From Sulfurovum sp. (GTDB taxonomy: Bacteria > Campylobacterota > Campylobacteria > Campylobacterales > Sulfurovaceae): DNA of 42,925 nucleotides. Location of the stretch: contig JALUXB010000054.1 in assembly GCA_027019175.1 (NCBI GenBank), positions 1 through 42,925 on the forward strand. Reading direction: 5' to 3'. Position 1 is the first letter of the stretch. Each line of letters begins with the position of its first letter. The notes beneath the pieces are model-generated. The model did no database searches. It was not told the DNA's origin and was given only the letters and a program-made list of their open reading frames with translations. A program made the translations under genes and the position numbers. This document shows, piece by piece, positions 1 through 7,213 of the stretch.

Positions 1-1326
1 GTCGTCCGCATCGATACCAAGATGGTATAGCAGCTCCTGCAGCAGTTCTCTGCCTGAACATTCGCTCATCTTCTTGTCGATGAAATCCCCCTTGTTGTCG
101 GGGAAGAGGGCATAGGCCCAGGCGACAGTCATATCTTCAGGCTGGTTTTTGAACTGTGGCTGGCGGTTGACAGTGACACTCATTAACCAGCTCGAGTCCT
201 TGACGGTGATGATGCCGCCCGTGGCAGTGCGGTGTGGCAGGAACTTGCGTTCAGCGAAATCTTCAAGCAGTGCGCGCAGTTTGCCGCCTTTTGCCGTGAT
301 GGTAAAGGACTCCCACTTGGTCTTGTCGATGTCACTGCAGAAGACTTCAGGTTTTCCAAACGCTTCATCTTTGACAGCGATCTTCTTCCACAGGTGCCAT
401 ACCGCCCCCTCGCTTCTGTCAAGCACAGGCGGTGTGTCCATGTTGCCAAGAGAGCTGTTTTCGGTCATAGAGCCGTTGGTAAAGAAAACGAGATCATCTC
501 TGCTTGTAGGGATGACCTCTGTTTTGCCGTCACTTTCAAGATGGATAGCCGTAACGGTTTTCTCTTCGTCCGTAATATCAATGTCAAGGTCGGTGACAAC
601 GGTGTTGAATACGAATTTTACCCCTTTGGACTCCAAATGTTTTTTCAGTGGAAGTACTAACGATTCGTACTGGTTATATTTGGTAAAGACAAGCCCGCGC
701 ATGGTGCTCATGCCCGGTACAAGGTGAATGAAGCGCTGCATATAGCGTTTCATCTCCACAACACTGTGCCATGTCTCAAAGGCGAACATGCTGCGCCAGT
801 AGAGCCACATGTCCGTTTCGAAAAAGGAGCCGTCGAAGTAGTCGTCCACCGTCTGTGTACCGAGATCCTCCTCTTTTGTCAGCAGTAGTTTTGTCAGTTC
901 ATGGGTATGTTTTTCATGTAGACCCAGATCGGTTCTGCGGTGCTTCTCGCCGCGGTTGTAGATGATACGTACCTTGGAGAAGTTGGGGTCTATTTCGTTG
1001 AGTTCTCTGAATTCGTCAAGTACCGTGCGTCCCTCCTCCTCGATGGAGGGGATCTGCCCGTAGAGATCCCAGAGGCACTCGTAGTGTGCCTCCATCTCCC
1101 TGCCGCCGCGTGCGACAAAGCCCTCTTCTGGACTGCCCGCACCGTCAAGCGCACCGCCTGCAACGCCGTCGTGTTCGAAAATGGTGATCTGTTCACCTTG
1201 CATGTAGCCGTCACGCATTAGGTACTCTGCCGCTGCCAGAGATGCGATGCCTGAGCCTATAAGAAAGGCGCGTTTGTTTTCAATGCCTTTGGGTTTTCTG
1301 GGGTGAATTCGTTGGTAGTTGTTCAT
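1..1326 (-). CDS. ohyA: Oleate hydratase, 3' end cut by the window edge
   Basis: Oleate hydratases (the myosin-cross-reactive antigen family) are FAD proteins that add water to the cis-9 double bond of unsaturated fatty acids to give 10-hydroxy fatty acids. The first 442 residues are visible. They carry an N-terminal dinucleotide-binding stretch (FLIGSGIASLAAAEYL, about residues 21-36), an acidic strand end (ITIFEHD), and the family blocks GGALDG, ARGGREMEAHYECLWDL and the IPS segment after it. The frame is open with no stop down to base 1; members are usually around 550-640 residues, so the C-terminus lies outside. The ATG is preceded by AGAGGAAG. The gene is divergent from the hydrolase-murF pair, with possible -10 sequences (TATACT/TACAAT) at 1365-1375 on this strand. 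In other bacteria the enzyme detoxifies host or environmental fatty acids. Family assignment is firm; the role here is inferred. Confidence 0.9.
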   Translation of the reverse strand, partial: MNNYQRIHPRKPKGIENKRAFLIGSGIASLAAAEYLMRDGYMQGEQITIFEHDGVAGGALDGAGSPEEGFVARGGREMEAHYECLWDLYGQIPSIEEEGRTVLDEFRELNEIDPNFSKVRIIYNRGEKHRRTDLGLHEKHTHELTKLLLTKEEDLGTQTVDDYFDGSFFETDMWLYWRSMFAFETWHSVVEMKRYMQRFIHLVPGMSTMRGLVFTKYNQYESLVLPLKKHLESKGVKFVFNTVVTDLDIDITDEEKTVTAIHLESDGKTEVIPTSRDDLVFFTNGSMTENSSLGNMDTPPVLDRSEGAVWHLWKKIAVKDEAFGKPEVFCSDIDKTKWESFTITAKGGKLRALLEDFAERKFLPHRTATGGIITVKDSSWLMSVTVNRQPQFKNQPEDMTVAWAYALFPDNKGDFIDKKMSECSGRELLQELLYHLGIDADD

Positions 1327-1470
1327 AGGAGCTTCCTCTTTAATAGATTTTGCGTATGTACTGAATTGTAGTATATCAGAAAAAGATCCTCTTTGGTTAA
1401 GGATACAAGAATGAAAGAGATTGGAAGTGCGCTTATGTTAAAATATTCCAATTCAATACAATGGTGAACG

Positions 1471-2199
1471 ATGGCATCCAAAGACGTAACCTATAACGGA
1501 CATACCTACACGCTCTCTTACGAACTTGTCAACCCTGCCCAGGAAGCGGTGCTGCTTGTGCTTCACGGATGGGGAAGCAACAAGGAGATCATGAAACAGG
1601 CATTTGGCAAAACACTGCCCCAATTCAGACATATTTACCTCGATATGCCCGGTTTTGGCAAAAGCAGCAACGATACGGTACTCCAGACAAAAGACTATGC
1701 CCAGATTGTACAGCTTTTTCTTGAGACACTTGGTGCAACACCCCAGGTAGTTATGGGGCACTCCTTTGGCGGCAAGGTGGCAACGCTGCTCAACCCGCCC
1801 TGCCTGGTGCTGCTTTCAAGTTCGGGCATTCTGGTGCCAAAACCCTTTGGTGTGCGTGCAAAAATAGCGCTTACAAAAATGCTAAGACCGCTTGGCTTCG
1901 GCAAGCTCTCCAGACTCTTTGCCTCCAAAGATGTTGAGGGGATGAGCCACGAGATGTACGAGACATTCAAAAACGTGGTGAACGAGGCGTTTGAGCATAA
2001 CTTTTCCAAGGTCACGGGAAAAGCGCTGCTCTTCTGGGGCAAAGCAGATACTGCTACACCGCTTTGGACTGCGGAGAAGATCAATACACTCATTCCGGGC
2101 AGCAAACTTTACCCGTTGGAAGGAGATCATTTCTTCTTTCTCAACCATGCGCCGTTTATCGCACAGACCATTTCAGACCAATGTAAGGATACCTACTGA
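1471..2199 (+). CDS. Alpha/beta hydrolase upstream of murF
   Basis: This is a 242-residue cytoplasmic alpha/beta-hydrolase-fold protein. The oxyanion segment LHGWGS (about residues 28-33), the nucleophile elbow GHSFGG with Ser near residue 97, a late acidic strand (FWGKADTATP) and a C-terminal GDHFFF histidine give a complete Ser-Asp-His triad. No signal peptide is present. Its TGA overlaps the murF ATG by one base (TGATG), so the two are probably translationally coupled. As I recall, Campylobacter has a hydrolase of this type beside murF as well, which suggests an old association with peptidoglycan precursor synthesis. The substrate is unknown: an esterase or peptidase activity is possible, but nothing in the sequence decides it. 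The ATG at 1471 starts just ahead of the fold. An ATG at 1461 is out of frame. Confidence 0.85.
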   Translation: MASKDVTYNGHTYTLSYELVNPAQEAVLLVLHGWGSNKEIMKQAFGKTLPQFRHIYLDMPGFGKSSNDTVLQTKDYAQIVQLFLETLGATPQVVMGHSFGGKVATLLNPPCLVLLSSSGILVPKPFGVRAKIALTKMLRPLGFGKLSRLFASKDVEGMSHEMYETFKNVVNEAFEHNFSKVTGKALLFWGKADTATPLWTAEKINTLIPGSKLYPLEGDHFFFLNHAPFIAQTISDQCKDTY

Positions 2200-3656
2200 T
2201 GCAACTGCTTAACCTCGCTTTCTATTTTGTTTTTCTTGTCGCCATGGGCTACTACGCCATTACCAACCTGCAGTGGTACAGCTATAAACTCGAGCGTGTG
2301 GCGTTTCACCACACCAAGCCCTGGTGGCATTTTGTCTACTTTCTGATCCCCTACGGTATCTATATGCTGGTTGACTATGTCAGTGACTATGCTTTTGTTG
2401 TAGTCATCGTCTATCTGGGAATGCTCTATGCATGGTACCGCGGGCTTGACAAGCCGTTGGTGTGGACAGGACGGGTCAAGCGTTTTTATGCGGCATTGCT
2501 GCTCTTTGGTCTGCTCTTTGCGCTGGCGTGGGGGCATCACGGTGTGCTCATTCCCATTTTCCTTGCCTATGGAGTCTCTGTATTCATAGAGAAGATGCTC
2601 TTCAACGGCTTTAAGCGCAAAGCACAGGCAAAGATCGAAGGGATGGAGAACCTTACCGTTGTAGGCATCACGGCAAGCTACGGCAAGACCAGCATCAAGA
2701 ACTTTGTGGCACATCTGCTCTCCAGCCGTTACAACACGTACGCCACTCCCCGGTCGGTCAATACGCTTGGCGGCGTAATGAAAGACATCAATGACGAACT
2801 TTCGGAAGATACGGAAGTATATGTCGTCGAGATGGGTGCCAGAGGGGAGGGGGATATTGCCGAGATCACTACCTTTGTCAATCCGCATTATGTGGTGGTA
2901 GGCAAGATCGGCCCGGCACACATCGAGTACTTCAAAACGATGGAGAATATCCGCAACACCAAGATGGAAATTATGCAGACCAAGCGTCTGAAAGAGGCGT
3001 GGATACATGAAAGTGCGATGGTCAAACCCGAAAATGAAAAGGTGCATATTTACGGTACGGGTGAAGTAGCACAGGAGTACCCCGAGCTGCCGATGCCGGA
3101 ATTTATCATCAGTGATGTCGAAGCGACACTGGAGGGAACAAGTTTTACCCTCAACGGCACCCGCTATACGGCAAATATTTTGGGAGCCTTCAATGCAATG
3201 AACCTCGCAGCAGCTGTGCTTGTAGCAAAGGCAATGGGGCTGAGTGAGGAAGAGATCCAAAAGGGACTTTCAAGCCTCAAGCCGGTAGACCACCGACTGC
3301 AGCGTATCGATGCCGGCGGCAAGGTAATTTTGGATGACAGCTTCAACGGCAACATTGACGGGATGATGGCAAGCTTTGATCTCTCGGCAACTTACCCTGG
3401 CAGAAAAGTTGTTATCACTCCGGGATTGGTTGAGGTGGACGACGCTCTGAATGAACAGGTTGCCAAACGTGTCAATGAAGTTTTTGATGTCGTTGTGGTG
3501 ACAGGTGATTTAAACTATGCGATCTTCAAAGCACACGTTGATGCAGATAAGCTTGTGAAGCTCGCTTCCAAAGCAGAGATGGAGCAGATGCTGGTGGAGC
3601 AGACGATGCCGGGGGATTTGATCCTTTTCGCCAACGACGCCCCCTCTTTCGTGTAA
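2199..3656 (+). CDS. murF: MurF, UDP-MurNAc-tripeptide--D-Ala-D-Ala ligase with N-terminal membrane domain
   Basis: MurF joins D-Ala-D-Ala to UDP-MurNAc-tripeptide, the last cytoplasmic step of peptidoglycan precursor synthesis. The protein has 485 residues. Residues 1 to about 140 are hydrophobic, with four or five membrane segments, unlike soluble gammaproteobacterial MurF but typical of Campylobacterota. The ATP loop GITASYGKTS is at residues 156-165. EMGARGEGDI, GPAHIEYF and the ADP-ribose-binding block DDSFNGNIDGM follow in the Mur-ligase order. It starts inside the stop codon of the preceding hydrolase. The stop codon lies in the left arm of a 12-bp inverted repeat at 3645-3771, which may act in transcript 3'-end formation. 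MurF is favoured over other Mur ligases because of the membrane domain and the neighbour. Confidence 0.92.
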   Translation: MQLLNLAFYFVFLVAMGYYAITNLQWYSYKLERVAFHHTKPWWHFVYFLIPYGIYMLVDYVSDYAFVVVIVYLGMLYAWYRGLDKPLVWTGRVKRFYAALLLFGLLFALAWGHHGVLIPIFLAYGVSVFIEKMLFNGFKRKAQAKIEGMENLTVVGITASYGKTSIKNFVAHLLSSRYNTYATPRSVNTLGGVMKDINDELSEDTEVYVVEMGARGEGDIAEITTFVNPHYVVVGKIGPAHIEYFKTMENIRNTKMEIMQTKRLKEAWIHESAMVKPENEKVHIYGTGEVAQEYPELPMPEFIISDVEATLEGTSFTLNGTRYTANILGAFNAMNLAAAVLVAKAMGLSEEEIQKGLSSLKPVDHRLQRIDAGGKVILDDSFNGNIDGMMASFDLSATYPGRKVVITPGLVEVDDALNEQVAKRVNEVFDVVVVTGDLNYAIFKAHVDADKLVKLASKAEMEQMLVEQTMPGDLILFANDAPSFV

Positions 3657-3771
3657 TTTTACTGCATCTTCGGCCCAACGGCTTCGTTCCGTTCGGTCAC
3701 TTACTACAGAGTAAGCTCCCTCTCTCCACTCACGCCGTTAGACCAAACCTACAGCAAACTTACACGAAAGA
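3645..3771. repeat. Long-range inverted repeat spanning the murF stop codon
   Basis: TCTTTCGTGTAA (3645-3656) is exactly complementary to TTACACGAAAGA (3760-3771). The loop contains further nested complementary pairs: AACGG/CCGTT around 3678-3692, CTTAC/GTAAG around 3700-3715, and AACGGC with GCCGTT near 3735. The element could fold into a branched hairpin at the murF mRNA end. No long T-run follows, so a simple intrinsic terminator is not supported. Confidence 0.6.
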
Positions 3772-3969
3772 ACATATTTAAAGTTCTTTTGCTTGGGTTA
3801 CTAATTGCTCACTGCTCATTACTAACTAAACAATGTTCCTGCGCAACAACCCTCAAATCTACAAGCAACTCGAACAAAATTCAATTTCTAGCACCCTCAA
3901 TACTTCGGTTACTCATTATTTGTCCCACTCACGACGATCACTCAAACCTAACGCAAACTTACACGAAAT
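3690..3969. repeat. Degenerate direct repeat pair in gene-free region 3657-4067
   Basis: The region has no convincing gene. CAAACCT(A)..GCAAACTTACACGAAA occurs at 3744-3769 and again at 3943-3968. The similarity extends upstream through CCACTCACG and TTCGGT(C/T)ACT, so about 65-80 bases from 3690 and from about 3903 are related copies roughly 200 bp apart. The second copy lacks the partner arm that the first copy has at the murF stop. This looks like two decayed copies of a small non-coding dispersed element. Confidence 0.5.
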
Positions 3970-4008
3970 AGAAGTTTAAGCTTCATTTTAATCAACCTAT
4001 ACAAAATG

Positions 4009-4064
4009 CTCTTAACTCTTAACTCTTAACTCTTAACTCTTAACTCTTAACTCTTAACTCTTAA
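4009..4064. repeat. Eight perfect tandem copies of the heptamer CTCTTAA
   Basis: Counting base by base gives eight uninterrupted CTCTTAA units (56 bp), starting right after an AAAATG sequence and ending four bases before the stop codon of the converging META-domain gene. It is a simple-sequence repeat of period 7 prone to slippage. It lies outside coding sequence, so copy-number change would affect only the 3' region of the gene at 4068-4490. Confidence 0.95.
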
Positions 4065-4067
4065 CCC

Positions 4068-4490
4068 TCATTCTCCCATTCTCTTAAAAAACAGCTCATG
4101 TGACTTGCTTTTCAATACTATGCCGTCAACGCCGTGACGAGAAGCTTTTTCTACGGTGAAACCTTCGTCGATGGCCTGGTGCAGGCGTTGGCTGACGAAG
4201 CTGAAGAGGTTGCCGCGGCATGCCATGCGGGTGGTGCGAAGGCGGCTGGTGTAGGTGCCGTCGGCTTTTTTGATCAGTTTGCCATTGATACGGTTACATG
4301 CATCGAAGCCGTCAATGATCATTTTGGAGGGTTCGAAATCGAGAATTGCCCGGGCTTTGCGCACTTCATAGCCGTCAAGCTCACGCAGATGCCAGTCGCC
4401 CTGTAGTTCGTTCAGATCTGCAGGGGTAGCATAAGTGCTTTGAATCAAGAGTGTCAGTGATGCCATGGTGTAAAAAATGCTGCGTTTCAT
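4068..4490 (-). CDS. Secreted META/HslJ-like domain protein
   Basis: This 140-residue protein has an N-terminal signal peptide (basic start, hydrophobic core LTLLIQST, likely cleavage after YAT-A) followed by one META domain. The family signature is readable: a W-x-L strand (GDWHLREL), a central ACNRINGKL-type Cys-Asn-Arg motif (DACNRINGK) and TTRMAC about 30 residues later. META/HslJ proteins are small periplasmic or outer-membrane-linked proteins connected with stress, novobiocin resistance or motility; the biochemical function is not settled. The ATG has GGAGA seven bases upstream. The stop sits four bases from the 56-bp heptamer tract. It is divergent from the gene at 4565. No lipobox cysteine is seen, so a soluble periplasmic form is likely. 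Confidence 0.8.
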   Translation of the reverse strand: MKRSIFYTMASLTLLIQSTYATPADLNELQGDWHLRELDGYEVRKARAILDFEPSKMIIDGFDACNRINGKLIKKADGTYTSRLRTTRMACRGNLFSFVSQRLHQAIDEGFTVEKASRHGVDGIVLKSKSHELFFKRMGE

Positions 4491-4520
4491 AAGGTTTTCT
4501 CCATTTTGAGGTAGAGTGTG

Positions 4521-4526
4521 TATAAT
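4521..4526 (+). promoter_or_regulatory. Probable -10 element for the gene at 4565
   Basis: A perfect TATAAT lies 38 bases upstream of the ATG at 4565, giving a short leader with a clear GGAG site at 4556-4559. No good -35 is seen, which is common for sigma70 promoters in Campylobacterota. Confidence 0.55.
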
Positions 4527-4564
4527 GGGTAAAACTATACAGAATGACAGTTAACGGAGCGTAT

Positions 4565-5359
4565 ATGAAGACGATAACGGGGATATTTTTTGTTTCGGTA
4601 TGGCTTATGGGGGCGTCGTTGAACATTTCGCAGCAACAGGCAGCCTATATTGCGAAGAAGATATGGCAAAACGAGGGTGCGGGTCAAGACAAGTATCTTG
4701 TATGGTGGAACAAGGGAGAGGATTTTGCTTCCGTAGGTATTGGACATTTCATTTGGTTTCCGAAGGGGCATACGGAACGCTTCAGAGAAGTTTTCCCCAT
4801 GGTAGTGGACTACATGCAGCAGGAGGGTGTGGCAATGCCCTCATGGCTGACCCCTCAGACAGACTTGCCCTGGCAGACGAAAGAGATATTTTTTAAGGCT
4901 AAAAAAGCCAAAACCAAGCGTTATAGAGAACTTTTTTCATTTCTGAAACGAACGATGCCTCAACAGGCAGCGTTTATGGCACAGCGTACAGCCAATGCTC
5001 TTCCGCAGATGCTTGAGAAGATTGACGATCCGAAAAAAGCGGATGTCATCAAACATCGGTTCGAGCATATGCTCTACAAAAAAGACGGCAGTATTGATGA
5101 GAGGGGACTCTACATTCTCATTGACTATACCAATTTCAAAGGAGAAGGTACCCTTGAGAGTGAACGCTACAAAGGGCAGGGATGGGGACTGCTGCAGGTG
5201 CTTGAACACTTCAATGAACACAACCCGAACAAATATAAAGCATTTTCCAATGCCGCCAAAGCGATGCTTGAGAGGCGTATCAGAAACTCGCCACCTGCAA
5301 GAGGTGAGAAACGCTGGCGAAGAGGGTGGTTCAAGCGGTTGGATACTTATTGGAAATAA
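4565..5359 (+). CDS. Conserved exported protein of unknown function, lysozyme-like motif
   Basis: The chosen ATG follows GGAG at a six-base spacing; an in-frame ATG at 4544 has no ribosome site and would spoil the signal peptide. The 264-residue product begins with a signal peptide (KTITGIFFVSVWLMGASLN). After it comes KKIWQNEGAG...WWNKGEDFASVGIGHFIWFP, which recalls the Glu plus GIGH arrangement of phage-type lysozymes, and then DYTNFKGEG and GQGWGLLQVLE blocks near residues 190-225. I recognise these blocks as belonging to a conserved family of bacterial periplasmic proteins without an assigned function. A peptidoglycan-acting role fits the GIGH motif but is inference. The C-terminus is strongly basic (ERRIRNSPP...KRWRRGWFKR). 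Confidence 0.75.
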   Translation: MKTITGIFFVSVWLMGASLNISQQQAAYIAKKIWQNEGAGQDKYLVWWNKGEDFASVGIGHFIWFPKGHTERFREVFPMVVDYMQQEGVAMPSWLTPQTDLPWQTKEIFFKAKKAKTKRYRELFSFLKRTMPQQAAFMAQRTANALPQMLEKIDDPKKADVIKHRFEHMLYKKDGSIDERGLYILIDYTNFKGEGTLESERYKGQGWGLLQVLEHFNEHNPNKYKAFSNAAKAMLERRIRNSPPARGEKRWRRGWFKRLDTYWK

Positions 5360-5490
5360 TATCCGTTTTCAATAATATTTTTACTCTCCAAATAGAAAAG
5401 AAGAAACATTTTTCTGTTAAAATCAGCTCATTTTTATAACATAACGATAAAATTTATCTATTATTTCCCTCTATTAAAGGTATCTAAAAC

Positions 5491-5510
5491 GTATTTTTAG
5501 AGAAAAATAC
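5491..5510. other. AT-rich hairpin upstream of the GTPase gene
   Basis: GTATTTTT (5491-5498) and AAAAATAC (5503-5510) form a perfect 8-bp stem with an AGAG loop, 28 bases before the GTPase ATG. The stretch 5360-5538 is AT-rich and holds no gene. The hairpin may be part of the leader or promoter; there is no direct evidence for function. Confidence 0.4.
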
Positions 5511-5538
5511 AGTATTTTAACAAGGCTTAGTACAACAT

Positions 5539-6015
5539 ATGATACGAAAAAAAATTCTATTGCTCGGCGATTTCAATGTTGGAAAGACAAGCCTTATCAG
5601 GCGTTATATTGACAATACGTTTGATGACAAATATTTAACAACCATCGGGGTAAAAATATCAAAAAAGTGTTTGCCTGTCGGTTCACTTGAGTGTGAATTG
5701 ATTATTTGGGATGTGGAGGGTGCGACACCCCAGAAACGGATACCGGAACAGTACCTGGTCGGTGCAAGCGGTGCTATTATCGTTGCGGATTGTAATAGAG
5801 AAGAGACGATGGCGAACCTTGAAGGACACATTGAGCGTTTCAAAGCGGTGAATCCTGACGGAAAATATGTTGTCGCCTACAATAAATCAGATCTGCTGAC
5901 ACCACAGCAGCTGGAGCATTTTCATATGATACCGGAAGGGGTTTTGACATCTGCAAAAAAAGGTGAGCATGTAAATCAGCTCTTTGGTACCCTTGCAAAG
6001 GAGATACTGTTATGA
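5539..6015 (+). CDS. Rab/Ras-like small GTPase
   Basis: This 158-residue soluble protein is a complete small G domain of the Rab type. G1 is GDFNVGKTS at residues 10-18, G2 is Thr35 within TTIGVK, G3 is WDVEG at 57-61, G4 is NKSD at 115-118 and G5 is TSAK at 137-140. The residue after the G3 glycine, where Ras and Rab have the catalytic Gln, is Ala62, so intrinsic GTP hydrolysis should be slow or depend on a partner. There is no C-terminal prenylation cysteine and no obvious membrane anchor. The TGA overlaps the ATG of the diguanylate cyclase at 6012 (ATGA), so the two are made together. Bacterial Rab-like GTPases with a GDF-x-VGKTS loop are known, but their roles are largely open. The ribosome site is weak (AAGG, 12 bases upstream). 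Confidence 0.93.
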   Translation: MIRKKILLLGDFNVGKTSLIRRYIDNTFDDKYLTTIGVKISKKCLPVGSLECELIIWDVEGATPQKRIPEQYLVGASGAIIVADCNREETMANLEGHIERFKAVNPDGKYVVAYNKSDLLTPQQLEHFHMIPEGVLTSAKKGEHVNQLFGTLAKEILL

Positions 6016-7190
6016 AAAATATTCAGATCATTCTCAATGCCATTCTTTCACAGGATGTGTTTGAATACATCCTGATCGACAAGGCATATCAGATAACAGA
6101 CTTATCTGAAAATGTTACCAGATATTTTGGCGAAACGGTTCATCGGGGGGATGATATCCGGGACTATTTACCGGAAATTGTAGGATATGAAGACCGGATC
6201 GAAACGGTATTGGAAGATGAAAAAAGCCGGTATGTGCTTGAAACCGTGTATAAAAACGACTACTACATTGACATCCATCTGGAACACTACAGTAAAGACA
6301 AAGTACTGATACTGCTTCACAATACCACTGAGATTACGTTGTCGAAACTGGAGCTCTTGCAGTACAGCAATGAAAATCAGCTGCTTTTCAATACCATCAA
6401 AAAGATTCTTGACAGTCAAAACAACCTTCTTGTTGTAACCAGCAACAATAAGATTGAATATGCCAACAAGAAATTTCTTGAATATTTCAGTTTGAAAAGT
6501 CTGGATGAACTGAAAGAGAGAAACGAAAACAACTTTTCGATCACTTCTCTTCCTGTCAGCAGTTTTGATGCACTTTACGAATATGCAAAAGAGGAAGAGA
6601 AAGAGTTGACAATAGGCGAAGACACGTTCCTTGTCAAGGCGACTCTCTTGGAAAAAACCTATAAACTGTTTACATTTTCCAAAATAACGAAACTGTGCGA
6701 TATCAATCGTGTGCTTGAAGAGAAGATCAACCGTGATCCTTTGACCGGACTTTACCGAAAATCCTTCTTTGATGAAAAACTGGCAGAAGCACTGGAGTAT
6801 GACCAGTCTGTAACACTGGTCATTGCTGATATTGACAATTTTAAAACGATCAATGACCGTTACGGGCATCTTGTCGGGGACAGAGCATTGAGAGAATTCG
6901 CCGATTTGGTCAGCAGTCAGCTGCGGGACAATGATCTGTTCGCCAGGTGGGGAGGAGAAGAGTTCCTCATACTTTTCAATTGCAGCAAGCAGGAAAAAAT
7001 TGTAGAAAAAATCGAAAGCATAAGAGAGATGGTAGACACACATGTTTTTGACGGTGTCGGACACCTTACTGTCAGTTTTGGTGTTGCAACATCCAAAGAA
7101 AACGATACGGTATATTCCTTACTGGAGAGGGCAGATAAAGCGCTTTATCTTGCCAAGAAAAAGGGTAAGAATATGGTTATTGTGGGTTAA
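6012..7190 (+). CDS. PAS-PAS-GGDEF diguanylate cyclase coupled to the GTPase
   Basis: The 392-residue cytoplasmic protein has no membrane segment. Residues 1-110 form a PAS-like sensor domain (FEYILIDKAYQI start, HNTTEIT end), residues about 130-230 a second PAS-like unit (NNKIEYANKKFLEYF), and residues about 240-392 a GGDEF domain. The active-site loop is GGEEF at 314-318 and an RxxD inhibitory site (RDND) stands at 305-308 with the usual five-residue spacing, so c-di-GMP synthesis with product feedback is expected. DIDNFKTINDRYGH carries the metal-binding Asp. Its start overlaps the GTPase stop. Since no membrane sensor is present, the likely input is the GTPase, binding the first PAS-like domain; this is inference from coupling. 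The TRAP gene follows 23 bases later. Confidence 0.93.
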   Translation: MKNIQIILNAILSQDVFEYILIDKAYQITDLSENVTRYFGETVHRGDDIRDYLPEIVGYEDRIETVLEDEKSRYVLETVYKNDYYIDIHLEHYSKDKVLILLHNTTEITLSKLELLQYSNENQLLFNTIKKILDSQNNLLVVTSNNKIEYANKKFLEYFSLKSLDELKERNENNFSITSLPVSSFDALYEYAKEEEKELTIGEDTFLVKATLLEKTYKLFTFSKITKLCDINRVLEEKINRDPLTGLYRKSFFDEKLAEALEYDQSVTLVIADIDNFKTINDRYGHLVGDRALREFADLVSSQLRDNDLFARWGGEEFLILFNCSKQEKIVEKIESIREMVDTHVFDGVGHLTVSFGVATSKENDTVYSLLERADKALYLAKKKGKNMVIVG

Positions 7191-7213
7191 TTTATACTTT
7201 TTCAGGATTTTAA

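Noticed and set aside
149-1221. Several + strand frames opposite the oleate hydratase
   Set aside because: They overlap one continuous minus-strand frame with clear FAD and family motifs.
2193-3260. Long reading frame antisense to murF
   Set aside because: It lies wholly opposite a gene with intact Mur-ligase motifs and its translation shows no domain; it is a by-product of codon use.
3789-3971. 60-codon frame in the gene-free stretch
   Set aside because: It runs through repeat sequence, has no ribosome site and its composition is unlike neighbouring genes.
4009-4064. CRISPR array or telomere-like structure
   Set aside because: Units are 7 bp and contiguous without spacers, and there are no cas genes; it is a plain tandem repeat.
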